In this document: positions 1 through 12,000 of the stretch, piece after piece
Layout: every line of letters begins with the position of its first letter
How positions within the stretch are numbered: position 1 is the first letter of the stretch
Origin: Aureliella helgolandensis
GTDB lineage: Bacteria; Planctomycetota; Planctomycetia; Pirellulales; Pirellulaceae
DNA: 64,000 nucleotides
Assembly: GCF_007752135.1 (NCBI RefSeq)
Contig: NZ_CP036298.1
Span: 7,618,501 to 7,682,500, forward strand
Direction: 5' to 3'
Position numbers and translations under genes: made by a program
The notes under the pieces: generated by a model
Seen by the model: only the letters and a program-made list of their open reading frames with translations
What the model was told of the DNA's origin: nothing
Databases searched by the model: none

Positions 1-3000
1 AGCATTGAGGCTTTCGCGGAACGGATGAACGAAGCGAGTCTGCTGGACTCCCAGATTCGTCTCTTCCAAGAAACTCCTGACGGCTGGCAGGAAGTTGCCT
101 CCAACAATGACCACTACAGCACCGATTCTTTCTTGGAGCTGGAGCTGGGACAGGGCAATTACATCGTCGGCGTGAGTGCCAGTGGCAATGCGACCTACGA
201 TCCGGCAATTGCCGATTCGGGAATCGGCGGGCGTAGCGAAGGTCGTTACCAGTTACGCATGGACTTCCAGCCACCGGCGGACTCCGTGCTCCGAGATGGT
301 GACACCCAGACGGGAACCGAGTTCGATGGTGACGCCGACGGTTCACCTGGAGGGGTGTTCAATTTCTGGTTCCGTCCATCCAACGCCAGCAACACTAAGT
401 TTGTGAACAAAGCGGCTTCGACCAGTGGCAATGGTTCACTGGCCACCCCGTACAAGAATATCAACGCCGCGCTCACCGCAGCCGTTCCTGGGGATGTGGT
501 CCGCATCTTGGGTAATGGCGGAGCGGACAAGAATTTCGCGACCTCGACTGACAACCTCGCCTACGAGATCGGATTCGACAACTTGGGGAATGCGTTGCCT
601 GACGGCTCGACATTCGACGTTCCCAAAGACGTTTCGGTAATGATCGATGCCGGTGCCATCTTGAAGATGCGACGTTCCCGCGTAGGCGTGGGCAGCACTT
701 CAGTCAACGTCGATCGCAGCGCCGGCAGCTTGCTGGTTCTCGGGACACCGACCCTGCAAACGGCCTCCGGAAACATTTTGACCGATGCCAGTGGCAACGC
801 ACTTTCTGGCAGCGTCTTCTTCACGAGCCTCAACGATGCGTCACTCGGCAAAAACGCTAACCCCAACGTCGTAGGTTCGACCCCCGTTGCTGGCGATTGG
901 GGTGGGCTCGACTTCCGCGCCCGAGTCGATGCGGCGAACCCAGCCCGTGAGAACCTGGAAGATCAGGGTATTTTCCTGAACTGGGTCAGCAATGCGGACA
1001 TTCGTTACGGTGGCGGTCAAGTCGTCGTGGATGGACTGTCCCAAGTCGTCACCCCTATTCAATTGGTGGATTCGCGTCCGGCGATCATCAACAGCGACAT
1101 CGTCACGAGCGCCGATGCCGCCATGAGTGCGACCCCCGACAGCTTCTTGGAAAGCAACTTCCACTCTCCCCTGGAACAAGGTGCGGTCATACCGTTCACC
1201 GTCGACTACGACCGCGTGGGCCCAGAGATCTACGGCAACCACCTCGTTGGCAATTCGATCAACGGAATGCAAATACGTGTCCGCACTCCGTCGGCAGTCG
1301 AGAAGCTCACCGTGTCGGGACGTTTTGACGACACCGACATCGTGCACTACATCCCTGAGAACCTGGAGATCCAAGGTACTCCTGGCGGAGCTTTGCAGAA
1401 TGAGCAAGCTCCATCCTCCACTGGTACACGGCTTGCTAGTCAAGCGGGTGGAACACTCGGAGCGGGAAGCTACACCTACGTCTTTACGACCATCGATTCA
1501 GCGGGCAATGAAGGGCCTGCTTCGGAACCAACTCGTAGCCTATCCAAGGGCTCATCCACCGGTTCCATCGTGCTCTCCAACCTGCCGTCAGCCGTCAGCC
1601 GCATCTACCGTAGCAGTGCGAATGGCTCGGGCCCTTACATCCTAGTTGGACAACCCGCTGCTTCCGTCGGAACATTCATCGATAACGGCAGTGACCTGGG
1701 CGTCACCTTGGTCAACCGCCTCCCATCGGTGTCTGCCAGACTGGATGCCCGTCTAACCATCGATCCAGGAATCGTGGTCAAGAGTCAAGGCGCTCGCATT
1801 GACGTGCAAACAGGCGGTCAATTGATCGCAGAGGGTACCGATGGCAATCCCGTCGTGTTCACTTCGCTAAATGACAATCGCTACGGAGCTGGCGGCACCT
1901 TTGATACGGCCAACCGAGCTGGAACTCAAGCGGCAGCGGCTGGGGATTGGGGTGGCATCTATGTGGGGCACACCTCCAAAGCCAGTTTGGACTATGCAGT
2001 GATTGCCTTTGGTGGTGGTACGACTCGCGTCGAAGGTGGCTTCTCCGATTTCTCTGCGATTGAAGTGCACCAAGCGGATCTACGACTTACCCACAGTCGC
2101 ATCGAACTGAATGCCAATGGATCGACCACTACAACGGACGAAGACCGTGGTGGCCGCGGAACCAACTCCGCATCCACCATCTTCATTCGCGCTGCTCAGC
2201 CGATCATTGTTGACAACACGATCATCAACAATGCCGGGCCAGCCGTGAGTGCTAATGTCAGCGCTTTGAACAACATCGCGACCGAAGACTACGGCCGCAG
2301 CACGGGCCTGAGCCAACGCTACGAACTGGGCACTGGCAACCACGGCCCCTTGATCGCTGAAAACCGTCTAGACAACAACGGTATTAACGGCATGGTTGTC
2401 CGCGGCGGCTCTTTGACAACCGAAGGCATCTGGGACGACACAAGCATCGTGCACGTAGTCCAGGACGAAATCACCGTCAACGACTACCACAGCTACGGTG
2501 GCCTGCGTCTGAACAGCTCCAGCAACCAGAGCTTGGTCGTCAAACTCTCTGGAGTCGATGCGGGCTTTACCGCTACCGGCACTCCTCTGGACAATGCCAA
2601 TCGCATTGGTGGATCGGTGCAAATCATCGGACAGCCTGGCTTCCCAGTCATTCTGACGAGTCTGAATGACAATACCGTCGGAGCCGGTTTTGACCTACTG
2701 GGAAATGTACAGTCCAGCACCAACAATGGCGTGGCCACCGCGCCCGCTGCAGGTGATTGGCGGAGCATTCTTCTGGAAACCTACAGCAACGATCGCAATG
2801 TGAGCATCGTCAGTGAGTCGGAATCCACCATCACGACAGCTCCACGTACGAACGAAACGCCCTCCAAGGGACAGTACCTAGGCGCGCTAGCGGAAAATCT
2901 GAAGGCGGGAGACGAAAACAATCGCCTAGGCTTCCAGATCCAAGGCGTGATCGCAGCCCCGAGCGATGTGGACGTCTATACCTTCACCGCCAAGGCGGGA

Positions 3001-6000
3001 ACCGAAGTTTGGTTGGATATCGATCGCACGGACAACTCGCTCGATACCGTGGTCGAATTGGTAGATGCCAATGGCAACACATTGGCTCTGTCGGATAATT
3101 CGCTGTCCGAAGAAAGCAATCCAAGTTCCCTGTTTGTTTCGCCACAGCTTTCGAGCGTGTCGGTCAATCCACTGCGGTCCAGCGCTCCGGAACTGTACTA
3201 CAGCAGTGCTCAAGGAACGCCTAAGGATCTCTTCAGCACCAACCCCAAAGATGCTGGCCTACGCGTTAGTTTGCCTGGTCAACCGGGAACCAGCAATCTG
3301 TACCACATCCGAGTGCGCAGCAGCAATCTCACCACAGCGGACAGCCTCCTAACGCCAGCCGAGCAGATGGCGAAGCTGACGGATGCTGGCAAGGTGACTC
3401 AGGGTGTCACTAGCGGCAATTACCAGTTGCAGGTCCGCCTGACGGAAATCGACGAAGTCCCAGGATCAAGCATTAGCTATGCTGACATCCGCTATGCTCA
3501 GACCGGCATTCGCCTGGTGGGCGTGCCTGGCAACTCTCCCCTCTTGGGTGAAAATGCTGAAGTTGAAGCCAACAATAATGCCTTTGCTGGAGCTCAAGCT
3601 CTCGGGAACTTGCTGCAAACGAATCGTCAGGCAATCAGCGTTGCTGGGAACCTGGACTCGAACACCGACGTCGACTGGTTCTCGTTTGATATCGACTATC
3701 AAAGCATTCGACCAACATCAATCCGCGAATACTTCTCCACCATCCTGGACGTGGATTACGCCAATGGCATTGGCCGTCCAGACACGTCAATGTACGTTTT
3801 CAATGCAAACGGCTCGCTAATCCTAGGTGGCTTGGGGAGCAACGTGGTGGACGATCAAGCTAGCCCATTGAACGCAGCTGGCAATGCAGACCTATCTCGT
3901 GGGTCAGCCGGCAATCTAGACCCCTACGTGGGCACTTATGAGCTGCCAGCTGGTCGATACTTTGTAGCCATGACCAACAGCAGCCGCATGCCTGAAGTCA
4001 TTGACCAATTCACGAACCCCACCTCCACAACTCCTCTGCTCCGCTTGCAGCCGATTGAAAGCATTCAGCTCATCGCGGAAGAGCATGTGGGCTTCAACGG
4101 TGGCTCCACCGCCAATGCCCCGATAATTCCAGACTTGTTTACCCCCACGGCCGAAGTGGAATATGGACTGGGAGATTTGATCCTCTATGTCAGTCGTGAT
4201 CCTGGCGCATTGGATTCGTCCCAGACACAAATCTTCACGGTGAATCCATTTACCGGTGAACGCCAACTCGGCTTCAATAGCACTCAGAACTTTGACGTTC
4301 AAGACATTGCATTTCGCGACAATGGCGAACTGCGAGCCTTCGACCGCGCGGTGCTGGGTGGGGTAACAGGCGACCTTGATAACTTGGTCGATTACATCAC
4401 CGTGGATACCGGCACGGGAGGATTCACCGTCACCGGCGCATCGGGCATGCAGACGTTCCACCAGGAAACGGATACTGCCACGCCACCGGTCACCACTGCG
4501 GTGGACAGCGACGACGCGATGAATCCAGAAGCGATTACCTTCGGCACCGTTTTGGGACAAGAGCGCGGCTACTTTGTCGGCAACCGTCCTACGCCTGCCG
4601 GAATTGCCCCCGCATTCTATGGCCCTCCTCAATCCTTGGCCAATGTCGGCACGACCCGGCCTGGGCCTAGCTACTTCACCAACATTCTCTATGAGTTCGA
4701 CGAGAACACTGGTGCAGCAATCAGCAACGGCAACGACAAAACAGGTGCCGCCCAAGGTGCCGACGCAGGCACCGCAGTCCGCGAACGGGGTTACATCGAA
4801 ACTCGAGATTTGAGCGGCAATCAATCGACCTTGCTGGTCACCACGGAAACGACCAGCTCGGCGGGTGGACAAGCGGCATTCTCGATTCGAGATGGCAACA
4901 CGTTCACTCTGGTAGACCGCACGACGGGTGTTCCCTTCAACCTCAATTTCGAATTTGACTTCGGCCCCGAGGCGCGTATCAACTACGACCCTCTCACAGC
5001 CAGGTCGATCCGAGATGAGATGCAATTCATCGTCGATGGGGCACTCTACGAGTTCGATACGGGATCGGTCTTGGTGGTAGATGCACTAAACGGTGCCGGT
5101 ATTGCCGACAGTTCGACCGTTCGCATCCAAAATGCCGCTGGCACCGAAGTCGTCTTTGAATTCGACAACAATGGCTCGGTGAACGGTGTGGGCAATGTAG
5201 CGATTCCGTACCAGATCGGTTCATCGCAAGCAGTCCTAGTACGCGCTTTAGCGGAAGCCATCTCTTTCCAGCCTGGCTTCGGAGTTCAAGCCGAGTATGT
5301 CGCCGGTTCCAACCGAATCTCTTTGATTGGCGCCTCCGATACCGAACCCGCTGTGCTTACAGGCAGTGGCATCTCCCTCAGCGGCAACTTGGGAGTTTCC
5401 GATCCTGCAGCGGTGCGAATTCCGATCTCGGAAGCAGCCACCGAACGGCAGTTGGTCGATGCAATCACTCAAGCCATGCCAGGCAATATTGCCGTCTCGT
5501 ACGAATCGGGGCGCATCAACTTCTCCGGAGCCCTGACCGCTGATTTCCAAGATCTAGCAAGCACCGGCATCTTTGTTGATCAAGGCAGCAGCGGAGCCAC
5601 CCGTCCCGGTTTCATCGTGATTAAGGCCCTGGCAACAGACACCGCGGAGACGACCGCATCGCGCATCGCTACGGCCATCAACGACCTCGGTACAGTCGGC
5701 CTGTCGGCAACCACCAGTGGTGACAATGTCCAGCTTTTCGGTGCAACCATCGGCAACGCCGGACCACTCTCCGCTGCAGGCATCGCACCCGGTGGACTAG
5801 TAACGGGCATCGCGACGATTGGCAATACTCTTTACGCGGTTAGCGATGCAGGTGGACTGTATCAAGTCAATTCACCGAGCTCGACGCGTACTGGCAACAT
5901 CGCGACCTATGTGCAGAGCTCCTATGATTTGGTCGGCATTCAGTTCACCGGCTTGGTCGCCGGACCGTCGGCGACGCGCAATGATGCAGGCTTCACTCCA

Positions 6001-9000
6001 GGGGCTCGTTTGGACGGTGGAACCGATCTGACCGGTGGCACTCAAGTTCTGTTCGGCATCGATGTGAATGGAGTTGTTTACGCGTTCAATACCAGCGGGC
6101 AACTGCAACCGGTATTTGCCAACGGTGCAACGAGTGTGGCTACCGGACTCAGCGGCGCCAACGGCTTGGCACTCGCTCCGCTTCAAACCAATCCTTGGAC
6201 AGTTACTACCGGCAGCGACAACACGAATCGCGAGGGAGACGCTGGCCACGGCCTGCCCGTTACGCCGAATGGTACGCGGTTCCCGAACCAGGATGGCGGC
6301 AGTAGCTTCTACTTCGGCGATAGCCGAGCGGGCAATCCCAACTACAATTTCGCTGGCGGTGCAGCCGGGGCCATTGAAAGCGTTCCCTTCAGTCTGGCGG
6401 GACTGAGTGCAGGCGACCTACCGACCTTGTACTTCAACTACTTCCTGGAGACAGAGAATTCGGACAGTTTCCCGGGCAACAACATGGAAGACGCCTTCCG
6501 CGTCTACGCCTCAGGAGAAGACGGCAACTGGGTACTGTTGGCAACGAACGATGCCGCCCGCGACGACACCGAGCGACAGGAACTGTTCGACAACACGGGC
6601 ACATGGCGTCAAGCACGCCTTTCCCTGGACGCTCTGGCAGGTCAAGAAAATGTCAAGTTGCGGATTGAATTCTCAACCGCTGGCGGATTCGGCTACGGGC
6701 TGCAAGGCGGACGCGGGGCTGAGATCCGCACGCTGGCGGGCAGCCGTCTGACCGATGGCGAAAGCTTGCAGATTGGCGGACAACGCTTCGAAATCGAAAT
6801 GGGACCAACGCTGACCCTCCCCGGTGGCTCGGCGCTGACCAGTGGCGACAGTATCACGATCGAAGGCAATCGATACGTCTTCAGCGATGGTACCGGTGCG
6901 GCTGTCCTAGCACCTGACATCGCTGTGCCCTTCGCCGCAACCGACAGCTCGGAAGACATCGCCAACGCACTGCGCGCAGCCATTCAAAGTGTGCCTGCCG
7001 TCGCCACGATCAAGGGAGGTCTCAGTTTCTCGACCGAGAGCAACGAGATCATTTCCAATGCCACCATCATCAACTCCAACGGACAATCGGTGCGATTGGT
7101 TGGTAGTGGCACGATCGGAGACAATACGACCATTGCCGACCCAGCCACCGACGTGGACTTAGTCCGCATCGAAGTCCCTGCCGGGGCAACCGTCAACATT
7201 CGTGTTAACGCCGCTGCAATCGGCAGCCCGCTCGATTCCTACCTGCGAGTCTTCGACGAGCAGGGAGTTGAAATCGCAGCCAACGACAACGGAGCCGGTG
7301 GTTCGGATAGCTTGCTGTCCTTTGCCCCAAGCGAAGCTGGCGTTTACTTCGTCGGCGTCAGTGGTTCCGGCAACGACGCGTACAACCCTGCACTGGCTGG
7401 AACTGCGGTTGCAGCCAGCATGGGCGCCTACGAAATGCAGATCGACATTCTGCGTCAGGTCAATCCGATCGTGACCAACAATCGGATCCAGTTGCTCGGT
7501 GCTTCCGCAGTTCGCGTCAATAGCGGCAACGCAATCGTCCTGCAAGGTGCGGAAGGCACGAACGGCTTACCAATTCGCGTTTCCGCCGACATGACTACTG
7601 AAGAGGTAGCATTGGCCCTGCAGCAAGCTGTTGCAGATCACTTCGCCAATGGCGTCACTAGTGTTTACAAGCTGCGTGGCGGTGACACGCTCGACATGAC
7701 CGGACTGACGGTTACCGATGCTGGTCCATTCGGGGTGACTCAATCCTTTGTAGGCGACCAAACGGGTGCTTTCAACAGCACGTCACGCGCCCAGAATAAC
7801 AACTTCGAAGGTGTGTACGTTGATGACATCATCATCGGAATTGCCGGTCGTGGTGAAATGGTCTTGGGGGACACTGGCAACAACACCAACTTCGTTGCCG
7901 ATCCTGACGCTACCAACCAGATCCTAACCGGCCCTTACCAACTCGAGATCCGCGGAGGGGATGCCTACGGAATTCCGACAACCACTGGTTTCGTGATCAC
8001 CGATAGCTTCACGCCCGATTCGCGACAAGCTCCCGGATTGGCCATCCAATTCAACGATGCTTCCAGCATGATTGCTGGTGACACCTTTACGGTCAGCGAT
8101 GGCCCGCGATTGGTCACGTTCGAAATGGACGATGTCAACGACACGCGTCCGGTTTCCGCTGGTAACATTGCACTGCCATTCAATACGGCCGTGGTCAATG
8201 CACTCACCGGTGGAACTACGAGCGAGACTGGCAATCAGATCGCCGCTCGATTCCGTGACCTTCTGAATTCCAGCGTCGTTCAGCAGAAGATCAGCGTCGC
8301 TGGAAATCTAGTCAACAACGATCGCACTGGAGCCAGCAGCGATACGGTGGTCCTCATCGGCAATGCGTCGACCGTGGTCCCCCTGTCGATTGGTACGAAG
8401 ATCGTCAGCAATGGCACCGGTGCTCAGAATCGCGAACGCCCACAAGGCCAGATTGTGATCAACGGTACTCGCGTCAGCAACTCGACCGACTTTGGTATCG
8501 ACATCGCGGCAGCACCACGTGATCCAGTCACCAATGCACCGCTCACCGGCTCTCCACGCAACACCGTGACGCTCAACCAAGAGCGACTAGCTCCTGGTGC
8601 CGTCGTTATGAACAGCGAGCTTCTGTTCAATGGACAAGGTGGAATTAGCGTCTCGGGTGACACCGCGGGTGCTGGCATACCACCGGCTGCTGTCCCGTTT
8701 GTTCGCTTGGTCAACAACACGGTGATTGGCGGTTCGGTCACAGCGGTTACCGATTTAACTCCAGAGATCTTCAACAACCAGATCTTTGACTTGGGGGCCT
8801 TGGCCTTTGCCGATGCCGTCGTCAGCTACAATCCATCGATTGTCGGTGGTCCCGCTCCGCTGACGGGCCTCGACGTGGCAACCGACGCCCTAGGTGTACC
8901 CGATTTCAGCGGTACCGGAGAACCAGTAGCCGGGGAAGGCGCGGTCAGTCTCGGTCGCGGTGGAACCATCACCCTCGAATTCCAAGATAACTTCCTAACG

Positions 9001-12000
9001 GGATCGAACGACGCTAGCCCAGACTTGATGATCTTCGAGGTCAGAGATTCTGAGGAAGTGCTCGTTGAAATCAGTGCCGATGGCACCAACTTCACCTCGG
9101 TGGGTCGCGCATCCGCCGCCCTCCCAACCATCAACATCGATGCCTTTGGATTCAATTCCAACTCACGTATCGCTTTCGTGAGACTCACCGATGTGAGCAC
9201 TCAGGGAGCCCAAACTGGCGATTCCGTCGGGGCCGATATCGACGCAGTAGGAGCCCTTACCAGCGTGGCCGCTGACATCTATGTCGGCGGGGGAACCGGG
9301 ATATCTGTAACCAGTAACTCCACGGCCACTCTGCTGAACAATGTGGTTGTCAATACGTCGACGGGCATCAATGTCGACAACTCCAGTGCCTCAACGGTCG
9401 TGGGCGGCACGGTGTTCCAACGCAACACATCCAACGTTGCGGGCTCGGCAACCATCGGGCAATTCCCCAACATGGTTGGTGCTAACGTCCCCATGTTTGT
9501 CGACATCGCCGCAGGCAATTTGTACCCTGCCCCATCCTCGCCGCTGATCGACAGCTCGATTGATTCGCTACAGGATCGGCCATCGATCGTAGCAGTCAAG
9601 GCTCCGCTAGGCCTAGCGACCTCACCAATCCAAGCTCCTCGCTCGGACATCAACGGTCAATTGCGAGTTGACGATCCAGCCGTGGAAACTCCCTCCGGCC
9701 TGGGCGAGAATGTGTTCAAGGATCGGGGTGCTCAAGATCGTGCGGACTTTGTTGGCCCATCCGTTGTCATGACCAATCCGGTCGACAATGATCTCGCCGG
9801 ACAGGATCGCAATCCATCCGATTCCATCGTGGAACTGTCCAACGTTTCACTTCGCTACTTCGACATCCAAATGTTTGACGGCCTAGAGCCAACAGACCCA
9901 AACCGTGGTGCTGGCATCGACCACAGCACGGTTACCGGATCATCCGTCTTGGTCTACCGAGATGGAGTTCCCTTGGTTGAAGGAGTCAATTACACGTTCG
10001 GATACGATTCGACCAACGGTGTCATTCGCTTGACACCGCTCACGGGTGTTTGGCCTTCCGAGTCGGTTTACACCGTGCGGTTCGTCAATACCACTGAGTC
10101 TGCTATCGTCGCGCAAGCCGCCAACGCTTACCAAGACGGAGATACCTTCGACATCTTGGATACGACCGGCAGTCGCACTTCGTTTGAGTTCGATCTAGGT
10201 TATCTGCTGACCGTTCCCGCGGGCGACGATGTGACTCCTCCAGTTGTGGATGGCACGAAATTCGTCCTCGACGACGGTTCCCGCCGCTTGACGTTCGAGT
10301 TCGATAGCAACGGCGTAGTCTCGGCCGACACCACCACCATTGCGATTGGCACCGCGCCAACCGCAGAGAGTGTGGCTAGGGCGATGGAAAACGCGATTAA
10401 CAATTCGGGACTTAGTGTCACCGTTTCTGAAATCGCTGCCGGCCAACTCCAAATCCAAGGCAGTCGTCTCACTCAGCTCGATCCTCAGGACAGCGGTTTG
10501 ACGGTCGTCGGACAACCTGGCGTACGCACTGCCTTCGGAATTCAAATTCCGCTCGAAGCTGGCGTGCCAGCCGGAGTGGATGATGGGCAGTTCTTCGTGG
10601 TCGATCGCAGTGGCTCTCCCGTGGTCTTTGAACTCGATACCAACGGGATCACACAACCCGATACCATCCCAGTCCGGTTTTCGGCGGGTGGCTCGGCTGC
10701 AGACATTGGTCAGGCCTTGGTAGACGCAATCAACTCGGCCGCCCTGGGGCTTAGCCCCACCTATGCGGGTGACGGATTGATCACACTCGGTGGTGACGCC
10801 AACACATCGCTCGACATGACGGGAACAACACTGACCCAATCGGGACTCGCCGCTCAACCGGCTGCGATCGCAATTGCTCTGTCGGCAGACCCCAACGTGT
10901 CAGCTTCCGACGTCGCATCTGCGATTGAACAAGCGATTGATGCTGAGAACATCACCGGTATCACCACCACCCAGTTCGGTGGTCGGGTTATCTTAGAAGG
11001 TGCCTCGGGCGTAGCTGGTGTGGGTGCTGGAACGATCGGTTCGATTCAAGACTTGGCAGGCAACCCGCTCAAGTCGAACCAACTGGACGGTTCCACAACG
11101 CTGACAATCGTCCTCGGCGAAGGCCTCGACTACGGTGACGCTCCGGCTCCCTACAAGTCAACGAAGGCAGAGGGCGGCCCAAGCCATACGGTTGTCTCCG
11201 GCCTGAGCTTGGGAGCCACCGTTTCGGTCGATGCAGATGCCAAATTGACCAATGCCGACAATGACGATGGCCTAACCTTCACCTCCACCATCTACAGTGC
11301 GTTCAGTGCTGACGGAGTCATCACCGTCAACAACACGACAGGTAAGGCTGGATACGTTTCACTTTGGATCGACTTCAATGGTGATGGAAACTTCGCCAAC
11401 TCGGAGCGGATCCTCGCGGCTGAGCAGGTCACCGGTTCGACAGTGCCCTTTACCTTCTCGATTCCCGAGGGGCTCACAACTGGCGAAACCTATGCTCGCG
11501 TGCGTTTGAGCACGGACGCCAGCTCCATCACATCGCCCACGGGGACTTCACCTGATGGCGAAGTGGAAGATCACTTGATCACGCTGGAAGGCAATCCCTA
11601 TCAAAACCAACGAGTGCTGCTTGGCACTGGCGGAACAAATGTCGGAAATCTGGACGTCAGCAATGATGGTTTCATCTCGCCCATCGATGTTTTGCAAGTG
11701 ATCACGTACCTCAATTCGGGTCGCCCCAACCAGCTAACCCTCCCTGTAAACACCGACTTCCAGTTCCTGGACGTCAATGGTGACGGAGTAGTGGCCCCCA
11801 TTGATGCGTTGGTAGTGATTAACTACCTCAACTCTCTCTCACCAGTCGTGGGAGGAGAGGGTGAAGGCGAGGGAGAAGCAGGTTCGACGAGCACGGAGAT
11901 TCAAACGGTGCTGGCAAGTGATTGGGCACCAGGCCTGGAGACGAGGCTGGCGTCCCCCACCACTCCGGAACGCTCGGAGCTAGCCCAAGATGCGGTCAAT

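Noticed and set aside
3916-5025. 369-aa ORF on the minus strand inside the giant gene
   Set aside because: It is an antisense shadow of a strongly coding frame with repetitive codons; no domain or signal is seen.
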